A stretch of 64,000 bases of DNA, taken from the NCBI GenBank assembly GCA_034190295.1, contig JAXHSW010000008.1, positions 24,523 to 88,522 of the forward strand, read 5' to 3'. Source of the DNA: Okeania sp034190295 (GTDB lineage Bacteria > Cyanobacteriota > Cyanobacteriia > Cyanobacteriales > Microcoleaceae). This document shows, piece after piece, positions 26,871 through 36,900 of the stretch (positions within the stretch are counted from its first letter, which is position 1; each line of letters opens with the position of its first letter). The notes beneath the pieces were generated by a model that was not told the origin of the DNA, did no database searches, and worked only from the letters and a program-made list of their open reading frames with translations. A program made the position numbers and the translations under genes.

Positions 26871-26997
26871 CGAATAATTAAGGTTTAAAGCCTCTCACTC
26901 GCTGTGGAGAAACAAGAAAAATTTTTCATGATTAGTCAATCCTATTCGTTTTCAAGGAGAGGTAATTCGCGCATTCGCGCATTCGCGCATTATTGAA
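26871..26997 (-). repeat. family 1 copy next to TTAC
   Basis: TTAC (26867-26870) then CGAATAATTAAGGTTTAAAG ... GCGCATTATTGAA. The arm is tandem GCGCATTC. Subtype A. Confidence 0.8.
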
Positions 26998-27569
26998 AGC
27001 GCTTTTCACTTGAGTAGACCACAAAGTCAGCCATCTATTGTGGAATTCGCAGCCCTCGTTTCGCTTACCGAAGAATTAATAATTAAATAATTAAATAATT
27101 AAATAATTCGCGCCTTGAAGCCGACCCTTTCAAGGGGAAAAAAATAAATTTTTTCCTTTTATTCAATCAATTCCGTTTTAGGAAGAGGTAATTGTTAATT
27201 ATTAATTATTCATGGCTTTGTTGCATGAAAGTAGCGTTCTTAACATCCATTCGGCAGTTATATCCCCCTCTTTCGCAATTATTACTATTTATCTATTGGA
27301 CAATAGTTATTGCTCTGCTGATGAGCGATAGTTCTGCGATCGCAATTATTACTATTTATCTATTGGACAATAGTTATTGCTCTGCTGATGAGCGCCATTC
27401 GGAGTAAGTGCGGCAGCTTAATCGCTCTGCGATCGCAATTATTACTATTTATCTATTGGACAATAGTTATTGCTCTGCTGATGAGGGCCATTCGGAGTAA
27501 GTGCGGCAGCTTAATCGCTCTGCGATCGCAATTATTATTATCTATTGGACAATAGTTATTGCTCTGCTG

Positions 27570-27669
27570 NNNNNNNNNNNNNNNNNNNNNNNNNNNNNNN
27601 NNNNNNNNNNNNNNNNNNNNNNNNNNNNNNNNNNNNNNNNNNNNNNNNNNNNNNNNNNNNNNNNNNNNN
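27570..27669. other. assembly gap of 100 N
   Basis: Exactly 100 N, the usual placeholder for a gap of unknown size. It lies within the tandem array, as expected when repeats defeat assembly. Confidence 0.98.
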
Positions 27670-27893
27670 TTCGGAGTAAGTGCGGCAGCTTAATCGCTCT
27701 GCGATCGCAATTATTATTATCTATTGGACAATAGTTATTGCTCTGCTGATGAGCGCCATTCGGAGTAAGTGCGGCAGCTTAATCGCTCTGTTTCACAATT
27801 ATTATTATCTATTGGACAATAGTTATTGCTCTGCTGATGAGCGATAGTTCTGCGATCGCAATTATTACTATTTATCTATTGGACAATAGTTAC

Positions 27894-28057
27894 CGAAGAA
27901 TTAAATAATTAAATAAATAATTAAATAATTAAATAATTCGCGCCTTGAAGCCGACCCTTTCAAGGGGAAAAAAATAAATTTTTTCCTTTTATTCAATCAA
28001 TTCCGTTTTAGGGAGAGGTAATTATCAATTATCCATTATCAATTATCAATTATTGAA
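27894..28057 (-). repeat. family 1 copy (inner), inserted in the array element
   Basis: TTAC (27890-27893) then CGAAGAATTAAATAATTAAA ... TTATTGAA, 164 bp. The uninterrupted sequence at 63675-63695 shows the junction without it, which fixes both ends exactly (see findings). Confidence 0.9.
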
Positions 28058-28274
28058 AGCAGTTTCCGCACGTTATTGTTGTACATATGCGGAGCAAGTG
28101 CGGCAGCTATATACTTTCATGCAACAAAGCCATTATCAATTATCCATTATCAATTATCCATTATTGAACACCTAACTTTTTAACTGTGGTTTACCCATCT
28201 AAAAACTGCAGTAAATCATTATCTTAGAAGGAGAATTCAAAATTATGTTTGCGCAGCATTCGGACTGAAATGCT

Positions 28275-28501
28275 TATATCATGTCCGGTTGAACAGTTAT
28301 ATTATGTTCGGTTGAATAGTTATAAATAAACGACGGAGTCCTCAGGAGTCAGTCAGACCGAGTCAACCCACCCGCTGGCCCCTCCCAGGAGGGGAAGAAG
28401 GGAGAACGAAGAAGGGAGAAGGAAGAACGAAGAAGGGAGAAGAAGAACAGGAAGAGAAGGAGAAAATTTTTTCCAAATCGCTCCGATCCGGACATGATAT
28501 T
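28275..28501. repeat. family 2 copy, longer form
   Basis: TATATCATGTCCGGTTGAAC at the left and GATCCGGACATGATAT at the right. A second, inner TATTATGTTCGGTTGAATAG start, and tandem GAAGAAGGGAGAA units (28394-28440), explain its 227-bp length. The long frame through it on the minus strand is not a gene. Confidence 0.75.
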
Positions 28502-28614
28502 ACCTATAATTTTTGTGGCATAGGAGGCGATCGCCATCAAATATGAATAAACTCATTGTACGGCGATCGCTATCCTCACCAAGATTAATCTGGTCTGGTC
28601 ATTAAAGAGAGGAC

Positions 28615-30012
28615 TTAAGCCTCATTTTTGACAAAGAATAACGCGGTACGGGGACCAATTTCAATGCCACCGCGATTAGGGGAACCCCACTTATTAATGT
28701 ACTTTTGACCGTCACCACCGTAGTCTACACACATTTCAAAGTCATACTGTAGCTCGTTGTAACAACCGACTCCTAAACCGGGCATTTTTGCTGCTGTAAC
28801 ATCAAATGTTTCACCAGCTTTATTAATAATGGTTAAACCTCGATCCCCACGCTCAATAAAGAGTAAATTAGGACTGTCTGCACTATCAGCAATTTCATTA
28901 CCATTGCGATAGTATTGAGACTCTCCCATCATTTTTTCGTGAAATTTGGTACCAGCAACAACTGTAGGTTCAAAAGCATCAAAAGTTAAAATCAATGGCG
29001 TTCCTTCTTCTCTCCCTAAAACGTAAGCTGTTGCTAAAACTAAATCGTTCTTGTCAAATTTCCAATTATCAAACTGCCCTGGTGCCCAAGTATCGTGGTT
29101 GCGAGCAAAGGTAACCGCATTGTCTCCAGGTACAGCACGCTGAGTATCTGCTGGATTAACTAGAGAGCGTAAGTCTCCCCCGTAACCAAAAGCACTTTTC
29201 AAAGTATTGACCAATTGAAAATCCGTTACTTTGGGAAACACTGGAATATATTTCATGCTCTCGTCATAGTTACGACCGATAGCTTCACCATAGAAAAACT
29301 TATCTTCAGGGATAACTTCAACTATCTTCCCCAAATCTTCAACAGAAATGTGTTTGATAGCATCAAAGCGGAAACCATCGATGCCAAGAGCAATCAGTTT
29401 TTGCATATACTCATGCTGTTTCTGTTGCACATAAGGTAAGTCAGTCCTTAAATCTGGCAATCCTTCCCTGTCATTGGGACTGCATAACCAATCATTTTCA
29501 ACTTCGTAGGAATTATTATAGTTGGCAATACATTTTGCCTCGTGGAAATATTCCTTTTTTGCATAGAGCGGATATGCTTCGGGGAAAGGTGCAACGTCTT
29601 TATAAAAACGATAATTAGCCATGTGATTAAAGACTACATCGGCAATAACTTTAATTCCCCGTTCGTGAGCAGCGTCAATCAAATCTTTTAAATCTTGCTC
29701 ATCTCCTAGATTTCCTTCCAGAACATAATCAAATGGCTGATACTGAATGTACCAGTATTTATCTGAAGTGCAGGCATCATCTTCCCGTGAGGGTGTTTTA
29801 TTGGGAGGGGAAATTTGAATGTAGTTATATCCTGCTGCTTGAACTTCAGGCAGTTTTGCTGTGACATTGGCAAAACACTCATCGAAAGCGTGGTAGATAA
29901 CATCTGCTTTAGCAGGAGTAGCATTGGAGGTCAGTCCAATAATTACTGCCAGGAAGCAGGTACAAACCCACGTTATGAGAAAACTGAAAGCTAAACGATT
30001 TTTTGTGTCCAT
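28615..30012 (-). CDS. secreted alpha-amylase (GH13)
   Basis: 465 residues from the ATG at 30012; a longer frame reaches 30081, but the later start places the signal peptide (MDTKNRLAFSFLITWVCTCF then hydrophobic to about residue 36) at the N-terminus. GH13 landmarks in order: DVVFNHM (region I), DGFRFDAIKHI with nucleophile Asp, FYGEAIG with acid/base Glu, FARNHDTW with the transition-state His-Asp. It should hydrolyse alpha-1,4 glucans in the periplasm or outside. Length is on the short side for the family, consistent with few accessory domains. C-terminal beta domain begins near GLTIINKAGE. Next to the secreted nucleotidase on the same strand but 530 bp away. Confidence 0.9.
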   Translation of the reverse strand: MDTKNRLAFSFLITWVCTCFLAVIIGLTSNATPAKADVIYHAFDECFANVTAKLPEVQAAGYNYIQISPPNKTPSREDDACTSDKYWYIQYQPFDYVLEGNLGDEQDLKDLIDAAHERGIKVIADVVFNHMANYRFYKDVAPFPEAYPLYAKKEYFHEAKCIANYNNSYEVENDWLCSPNDREGLPDLRTDLPYVQQKQHEYMQKLIALGIDGFRFDAIKHISVEDLGKIVEVIPEDKFFYGEAIGRNYDESMKYIPVFPKVTDFQLVNTLKSAFGYGGDLRSLVNPADTQRAVPGDNAVTFARNHDTWAPGQFDNWKFDKNDLVLATAYVLGREEGTPLILTFDAFEPTVVAGTKFHEKMMGESQYYRNGNEIADSADSPNLLFIERGDRGLTIINKAGETFDVTAAKMPGLGVGCYNELQYDFEMCVDYGGDGQKYINKWGSPNRGGIEIGPRTALFFVKNEA

Positions 30013-30548
30013 AAATAGGATTATTGTGTCTACTTTAGAGGTAACAAGTTGTCTGAATTGAAGGCTATCTATATTAGACATCTCTAGAAAATAAACAAGC
30101 CTTTGTAAGCTATTGCAAAGGAAAGCAATAGAGTTATCAAATATATTAGCTGGATTTTGTAGATTTAGAGAACTAATTTTTTATTGGCGTTGGTGAATCA
30201 ACATAAGAATTAAGATGTTTGGGCGAACCGTAATCAAGATCTGTAGGGACGTTGCATAAGGGCGTCCCTACCTATTCCCTGTTCCCTATTCCCTGTTCCC
30301 TATTCCCTGTTCCCTATTCCCTGTTCCCTATTCCCTGTTCCCTATTCCCTGTTCCCTATTCCCTGTTCCCTATTCCCTGTTCCTACAGCCACGAAAATCA
30401 TAGCTAAATTCACCAACGCCTTTTTATTTTGCTAAATAAGCGAAACGATTCAACCTTGTTCTCGTTAACTTGGTACGATCGCCCAGAGGCAATCGCACCA
30501 TACAACATTATCGAGATTTGGGATTAGATAAATCCAGCAAAATTTGCT
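30013..30548. repeat. gene-free spacer with 14-bp tandem array
   Basis: 30272-30382 is CCCTATTCCCTGTT repeated about eight times. The rest is AT-rich. 30075-30095 has GACATCTCTAGAAAATAAAC, a family 7 edge. No gene seen. Confidence 0.8.
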
Positions 30549-32711
30549 CTATTGAGCGATCGTCGTATCTTCCCGGAACGCCAGGTTCTGAATCCGTTCA
30601 TCTGAAGCAGGGGGGCCGTCCACCTGCTGAAAAGCTTTGTCTGCTGTAGGAAAAACTTGATGAAAGTATTCAGCCAGTGAGTCCTGCTCAGTGCCGAAAG
30701 GAGCGAAGTCGGCAACGCCCTCGAAAGGTTCTGCAATTGCCTCATCCCTCACCCCGTTTTTGTTGAGGTCTTCTTCAGGTTCAAAATCTCCGTCGCCATC
30801 ACTATCTGGCTCGCCCAAGAGATCGACACGATTAAACAAAACCGGATCGGCATTCAAAAAACTGGGGTAAGGATAGCTGTCGCCACCATCAGCGAGATAG
30901 CTAACGGTAATCGCCCGGAAGGTGCGGTTGGGGTCGCCGACGAGTTCGCCATCTTGAGCAACCACATCAGATTCCTCATCGCCCAAAACGACTAAAGAGA
31001 TAATGCGATCGCCAGCAGGAAGTTTAGGATCGAAGCTAAACTTCAGACCTCCTACTTGGGGAAACTGGCCAGGCGTTGCACCGAGAGCTGTCCCTGCAAC
31101 CCCATGTTCGAGTGTCTGTAAGAGTTGTTCTGCCGTGAGCGTTATGAGGGTGAGTCCATTGTTGAACCGGAGAGAGTTGTTGATGTCGAGTTGGGACACT
31201 TGTCCCTCTGCTTTCCCTGCTTCCGGATTTGCTTCTGGGGGCAACAGTTCAAAGTCATTGGGATCGGTGCTACCGCTTCCAGCGTTGATGATGCCGATGT
31301 TGGAACGGATACTACCCCCATTTTTCAAAGCAATCCGTGTTGTCGCATCCACAGTTTTAGCATAGGCAAGATCGGCATCGGAAGTCAGATTGCCCAGGTT
31401 GGTTTCTTCAGTCCGGACAAAGACACGATCGCCCCGTAGGAAAACTGTCGTGTTGCCAAAAATGTTGCCATCCTGGGTAGCAATGACTCCATTGAGGGTA
31501 TCAATGATTTCCACGATTTCCGGATCGGGCGTGCCATTCGTGGCTGCAACCCCCTCTTCGTCGGCGGCGTAAGCTCCACTAATGCTAGGGTCGATGCTAC
31601 TGGGGATAAGGAGACCTTCGGCATCGAAGTCAATCACCAGGCGACCCACATAAGTATAGTTGGCTTTCGTGTTGACTACGGCGATCGGGTTTCCGTCCGC
31701 ATCAGTTTTGAAAATCGGATAGGGACCTGCGCTGGTATCTCCAGTGCGGAGGCGGTCTGTTTCATCAGACAGCAACGTGTGGGAACCGCCTGCAACGATG
31801 ATATCCACATCTCGGAGGCGAGGAGCAAGTTCGTCACGCTCGATATTCAACTGTTGCATATGGGACAAAAGAATCACTTTGTTGATACCCGTTGCCGTCA
31901 GCTCGTCTACAGCAGCCTGAATATCAGCAGCAAGGGCACCGTAGTCAGTGGCATTTTCAGGGAGTACGGTCACGTCGCCAGAAGAAGCGATCGCCGGCAA
32001 CAAGGGTGTGGTTGCACCAACGATGCCGATTTCTTCGCCACCAACAGTCGCGATCGCCGCTCCAGCCAATTTTCCTGCTTCTATGGTGCTAATCTCTTGT
32101 CCGTTTTCCGTCACCCGGTCTGCCAAGTCGGGGTCTGTAGCAAAATTTAAGTTCGCGCTCAGATAAGGAAATAATGCCCCACGATATTTGCCAGAAGGTT
32201 GAATGATATCGCTCACTTCCCTGGTCCCCAGATCGAAATCGTGGTTGCCAAAAGTGGAGGCTTGGACGCCCAGTTGATTGTGGATTTCAATATTGGCGTG
32301 GCCAATGCCCGCTTTACCCACAGGGGTATCACTCATGGTCGGGTCGCTGCTCGCAAACAGGAACGGACTGGGAATATAGTTATCTCCAGAGGAAAGGAAA
32401 AGGGTATTGGGGTAGTCCTGTTTGAGAGCATTGAGGACGGCTGAAAAACGAGGCGCGTCCTTCAGAGCTTCCAGGCCAGCTTCAAAGTCGGAAGCATGGA
32501 GAAGTTGCAGGGTAAAAGTTGTGGCCTCTGAGTCGGCAGCGGTGCTGGTGGGAGCTGGTTCGGATTTGCTAAACCAGTCAAACCCTTTGAAGAAGTCGAA
32601 TAGGTTCCATGCTGTCGCCGGAGGGACCGCGACACTCAAAAAGAAAGTAGTGGCGATCGTCATAACCACTAGATTCTTCCACAGATGCTTCCAAATACGG
32701 TTGAAAATCAT
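30549..32711 (-). CDS. secreted metallophosphatase / 5'-nucleotidase family protein
   Basis: 720 residues. Signal peptide (NLVVMTIATTFFLSVAVPPA, cleavage near ATAW). Metallophosphatase domain: LLHASDFEAG, FLSSGDNYIPS, TFGNHDFDLG, LLSHMQQL, VAGGSHT. C-terminal 5'-nucleotidase domain from about residue 400 (ALKNGGSIRSNI, ITLTAEQLLQTLEHG, GGLKFSFD). Near the end DSDGDGDFEPEEDLNKNGVR is a thrombospondin-3/dockerin-like calcium motif. In UshA the first motif is DxH; here Glu stands for His (SDFE). It should release phosphate from nucleotides or UDP-sugars outside the membrane, useful under phosphate limitation. The gene is visibly more GC-rich than its neighbours and lacks the surrounding repeats. 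Confidence 0.9.
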   Translation of the reverse strand: MIFNRIWKHLWKNLVVMTIATTFFLSVAVPPATAWNLFDFFKGFDWFSKSEPAPTSTAADSEATTFTLQLLHASDFEAGLEALKDAPRFSAVLNALKQDYPNTLFLSSGDNYIPSPFLFASSDPTMSDTPVGKAGIGHANIEIHNQLGVQASTFGNHDFDLGTREVSDIIQPSGKYRGALFPYLSANLNFATDPDLADRVTENGQEISTIEAGKLAGAAIATVGGEEIGIVGATTPLLPAIASSGDVTVLPENATDYGALAADIQAAVDELTATGINKVILLSHMQQLNIERDELAPRLRDVDIIVAGGSHTLLSDETDRLRTGDTSAGPYPIFKTDADGNPIAVVNTKANYTYVGRLVIDFDAEGLLIPSSIDPSISGAYAADEEGVAATNGTPDPEIVEIIDTLNGVIATQDGNIFGNTTVFLRGDRVFVRTEETNLGNLTSDADLAYAKTVDATTRIALKNGGSIRSNIGIINAGSGSTDPNDFELLPPEANPEAGKAEGQVSQLDINNSLRFNNGLTLITLTAEQLLQTLEHGVAGTALGATPGQFPQVGGLKFSFDPKLPAGDRIISLVVLGDEESDVVAQDGELVGDPNRTFRAITVSYLADGGDSYPYPSFLNADPVLFNRVDLLGEPDSDGDGDFEPEEDLNKNGVRDEAIAEPFEGVADFAPFGTEQDSLAEYFHQVFPTADKAFQQVDGPPASDERIQNLAFREDTTIAQ

Positions 32712-33258
32712 TAAGAAAAACCTCTAAATAACAACGTTAACTCTGGACGAGATGTCCAAAGGTTTAGTTTTTTTGGCGATGGCCTCTGGTTAGGAAGCGA
32801 GCGCGCTATTACTTAACTTACACTTTGTCAATACTGTATTAACATCATCAACCTTATAATTCTCAGATGCCAGGAGCGGAGCGTTGAGATAAGTAACGCA
32901 CCGCAAGTACTATTATTATGCAGGGAATGGCGCCTTACGAGAGGCAATATCAAATCCGGTTGAATACTTATATTATGTTTGGGGGTGGGGAGGGTGGGGA
33001 GTTGGTTCGTGTGGGTCTAAGGGGAGGTCGAGAGATTGAAGGTGAGAAAGTGTGGATAGAATTATAAACATATACTGCATAACCGGATTCTATATGAGGA
33101 ACAATGGATTCAGGACTTACGCAAATTGACTGTTATATCATGTCCGCTTGAACAGTTATAAAATAAATAATAAATAACAAGGCAACAGGTAAGATATTTT
33201 CACAGAAATTGGCAGGAAAAATGATTTTTTAGGGTGAATTTTTATTTCCTTAACTGCT
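32712..33258. other. gene-free stretch with repeat debris
   Basis: Includes TATCAAATCCGGTTGAATAC (32948-32967) and TATATCATGTCCGCTTGAAC (33133-33152), both left ends of family 2 without matching right ends, a TTCAGGACTTACGCAAATTG family 3 end at 33109-33128 broken by the latter, and the family 7 repeat at 33172-33296. No gene. Confidence 0.6.
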
Positions 33259-33369
33259 CTAATTAAAAGGTTGATTTATTTTCTGGAGATGTCTGTTGTA
33301 GAAAAGGCCATCTGGATCGAGTTTATTACGGAAATCCTTAAATTTGTGTAATGCTTTGACCCTTTTCAG
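33259..33369 (-). pseudogene. C-terminal scrap of an FAD-linked oxidoreductase
   Basis: The minus frame reads LKRVKALHKFKDFRNKLDPD then GLFYNRHLQKINQPFN and stop (TAG, 33261-33259). The string FKDFRNKLDPDGLFYN resembles the C-terminus of FAD-binding sugar-lactone or sterol oxidases (RxKLDPxGxFxN). Its upstream side is cut by a GTAAGCATTCAGCGGTCAGC repeat. The stop-proximal part is identical in layout to the family 7 repeat, which may have begun as this gene's 3' end. Confidence 0.45.
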
Positions 33370-33965
33370 GGTAAGCATTCAGCGGTCAGCTATCAGCTAT
33401 CAGCTATCAGCTTCATTATCTTAAAGCAAGCTAGTCGTTCTTGTACTTCAATTTATGAGTTAAAAATGTAGTCTAAATCAAACAAAGGCTGGCTTTATTA
33501 GACCTCCGGTCAAAGTTTAAATTAAATCAATTCAAGATATGAAACAAACAATTTCATCTCCCTATTCCCTATTATATGAATTTTGCAATAAGTCTATTAA
33601 TTAAAATGCTGAAATCTGAACGCTAATAGCTGAATGCTTACTTTTCAGGAAAAAAAAAGTGCACTTAATATTTCCTTATATTCAATCAAGGACGGTTTTA
33701 ACCAGAGGTAATTATCAATTATCCATTATCAATTAATGAACCCTATTAAGTAGTATTTATAAATTTTAATAAAAGTTTAGCAAAGTTTGGAGTATTTAGT
33801 AAATAAATTATGCTTTTACCAATTCTGAAAATTGGCAATTTTTTAACATTTATTAAAGGAAAGGAACTAGAATCCCGATTGTGAATTTGATAATTCTGTG
33901 CAGCCTCACATAAAATTGGTATTATAATAAATTGGCCAGTTATCAACTAAAATGGGCTACCGTGC
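33370..33965. other. gene-free stretch before the giant STAND-WD40 gene
   Basis: Contains TCAGCTATCAGCTATCAGCT heptamer-like repeats (33383-33411), and a partial family 1 core with arm (33640-33738; CAAGGACGGTTTTAACCAGA then ATTATCCATTATCAATTAAT). The following 225 bp are an AT-rich leader. No gene. Confidence 0.55.
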
Positions 33966-36900
33966 ATGAACCGAAAAGCGTTAGTAGTGGGTATCAATCA
34001 TTATCCTTTGCTGAAAGATAGCTCTGCTCAACCCCGAAACTTGATTAAACCAGCAGCAGATGCGGAAGCGATCGCTCAATTATTAGAGACCTATGGCAAT
34101 TTTCAAGTGCAGCGCTTTCCAGGAGCAAATATAGAGGGTTCTTGGCAAGTAGACCCTCATCCCAAGACTAAAAACTGTGAAATAAATGCTTTGAAAGAGG
34201 CTATTTCTAAATTATTTAATCCTCTAGATAATATTCCTGAAACTGCTTTATTATTTTTTGTGGGAAATAGTTTATTAGATGAACAAGGGGGGGTACAAGA
34301 AGGATTTTTAGCAACCAGTGATACGAACCCTGAGAAAGGAAAATGGGGAGTTTCACTGCATTGGTTAAGTCAACTATTACAAAAGTCTCCTGTCAAACAA
34401 CAAATAGTATGGTTAGATTGTTACCATCAGGACAAAAAAATTGATTTATTACAAACAAGTCTGAGTAATATAGAATCAACTTATAATGATAGGTGTTATA
34501 TTTTTGTTTCTCAAGAAACAGAAGTTTATACAACACAAATAACTTCAGGACATAGCTTTCTCACAAATTGTTTATTAGAAGCATTAGAACCAGAAAATTA
34601 TCCAACTTTTTGTGTAACAAATTATAATTTAATAGACTATATAAATAGAAAATTAAATCTTTCTACTCTACATCCAGTATTTAATAACTCTGGTAACGAA
34701 ATTATTTTAACAGGGGAAAAAGAAGCTACAGAAAATCCCGATTTGACGGCCGGAGTTTGCCCTTATAAAGGACTGGCTGCATTTGAGTTTAACGATAAAG
34801 ATTCTAAATATTTTTATGGTCGAACAACCTTAATTAATCTACTTTTAGAAAAGGTTCGTTCTCGGAATTTTTTAGCGGTAGTCGGAGCGAGTGGAATTGG
34901 TAAATCAAGTCTAGTAAAAGCAGGGTTATTATATCAACTTAAACTGGGGCAAAGATTGTCGGGGAGTAACACTTGGCCAATATTAATTATTAGACCGGGG
35001 GAACATCCTTTAAAAAATTTAGCAGCAGCATTTGTAGATTATCAACTACAGACATTGTTAACGCCGACAACGGAGGCAACAACTCTAGAAAAAGAGTCAT
35101 TACAACCGTACACTACTACAGAATTATCATTAACTTCTCAGCAGCATCCACAAAAAAAGCAACCGCAAAAATCATCTATTCCCGAACCACCTCCACCACC
35201 AACACAAGAAACAAAACGACCCCGTAGGCGATCGCCAGAAAAAAGAAAATCCAGTCCCGCAACACCACCGAAAACAGAAAATTCTGACAATGAAAACCTA
35301 GAGCAGGAGATAAAAAAGACCGATCCTGAACGTATAATTCATTTACCCATAGAAATCGAAGAATTAATGGAACAGGGTGCTAGTGGGTTTAGACAAGTGC
35401 TGCAAAATATTCAAGCACCGAGAATAGTGATGGTAGTAGACCAGTTTGAGGAAGTTTTTACCCTGTGTTTAGACAAAATCGAAAGAAAGCAATTTTTTGA
35501 ATGTTTAATGGGAGCAATAGACAGCAATTACCAAAATAGTAATACTTTTCTGTTAATTATTACTATGGGAGCAGAATTTTTAGGTAAATGCTTTGAGCAA
35601 GAATATTCTGGGTTAGCGAGGCAAATTCAATCTCATTTAGTGACAGTAACCCCGATGACTAGACTGGAGTTGCAACAAGCGATCGCCGAACCAGTCAAAC
35701 AAGTAGGGATAGAAATTCAGCCAGAATTAGTGGAACAAATGATTGTAGATACAGAAAGTAACGCTAATTTACCATTATTACAATATACTCTAACGGAACT
35801 ATGGCGACAGCGTCGAACCGAGCAATTTACTCTGAATCAATATATTAATTTAGGTGGTGTCAAAGGTTGTCTAGAAAAACAAGCTTATGCAATTTATCAC
35901 TCCCTCAGTGCTAGGGAACGTCAGGTGGCAAAGCAGATATTTCTCAAACTGGTACAAATAAATGAAGATACAGTAGTAAGCTGCAAACGAGTATTAAAAA
36001 CTAATCTAATTACCCCTCAACAGTCATTAGCAGTTGTGAGTAAGGTACTGAAAAAATTAGCAAAAGCTAGATTAATTATCACTACTAAATTCACAAACTA
36101 TCAAAACAATAATCAAACAGTAACAGTAGTAGAATTAGCCCATAATACTATTATTCATCATTGGTCTCAGTTAAATTTTTGGATAGAGTCAAACCGCGAG
36201 GCAATTAAACAAAAACCTGGCATGGAAGCTGATGCTCAAAGATGGCTGAAAAAAAATAAATCGGATAAATATTTACTAACTGGGCGCAAGTTAAATTTAG
36301 CTGAAAACTTATTAGAAAGTGATGCTGATAGTGCTTTTGTGTCTGTATTAGCAAAAGAATTTCTGGAAAAAAGTATCAACCGCAAACGTTTTCAAAACCA
36401 TTTTCGCACCAGGAGTATAATAGGATTAATTTTAATTTTAGGTTGGTTAAGTGGATTTTCTTTTGTTAATTGGCAAGTCGCAGAAAAGGATAAATTAAAT
36501 TCTCAACTTAATGCTTTGAGCTTATTAGCAGAAAATCAGTTTACTGCTAACCAACGGTTTGATGCTTTACTTACTGCTATGAAAGCTGGCACGAGATTAG
36601 GCAATACTTCAGAAGTATCAACAGATGTAAGAATGCGAGTTTTAATTGCTTTGGGCAAAACTGTTTATGGTGTGAGTACGCGCAGAACTCTGGCAGAACA
36701 TACACAACCAGTTAATAGTATCAGCTTGAGCAAGGATAGAAAAATAATTGCTTCTGCTAGTGATGATGGTACTATCAAACTCTGGAGTAACTCTGGGGAA
36801 GAATTAGCTACCTTGCAAGGACATCAGGGTGCTGTTTACAGTGTTGACTTTAGTCCTAACAGTAAAATGTTAGCTTCTGCTGGTGATGATGGTACTGTGA

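Larger units (their letters stand above)
27214..28131. mobile_element. IS-end-bounded element filled with tandem repeats, no transposase
   Basis: Ends are GGCTTTGTTGCATGAAAGTA and its exact inverse (TACTTTCATGCAACAAAGCC), the type of terminal inverted repeat seen in IS5/IS6-like insertion sequences. In place of a transposase the interior consists of tandem units of about 88-93 bp, with shorter 67-bp variants. Each contains the palindrome CTATTGGACAATAG (starts at 27293, 27360, 27453, 27542, 27721, 27809, 27876), GCTCTGCTGATGAG, CATTCGGAGTAAGTGCGGCA and CTGCGATCGCAA. A 100-N scaffold gap lies inside, so the copy number is unknown. A second, inverted copy enters the window at 63612. Confidence 0.8.
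27069..28168 (-). repeat. family 1 copy (outer), split by the array element
   Basis: TTAC at 27065-27068, then CGAAGAATTAATAATTAAAT ... GGAAGAGGTAATTGTTAATT up to 27213. The matching AT-rich arm (ATTATCAATTATCCATTATC to TTGAA at 28168) continues only after 28131. The array element 27214-28131 is therefore inserted in its arm. Confidence 0.7.

Noticed and set aside
27501..27734. 77-residue frame across the N gap
   Set aside because: It is made of N and tandem repeat.
27214..28131. CRISPR-like array
   Set aside because: Units are 67-93 bp and the whole unit repeats; there are no unique spacers of regular length and no cas genes in the window.
31003..32727. Several plus-strand frames of 60-123 codons
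   Set aside because: Complement of the GC-rich nucleotidase gene; GC-rich coding DNA gives long shadow frames.
33966..34730. Active orthocaspase
   Set aside because: Both dyad positions are substituted (Asn101, Tyr153), so protease activity is not supported.
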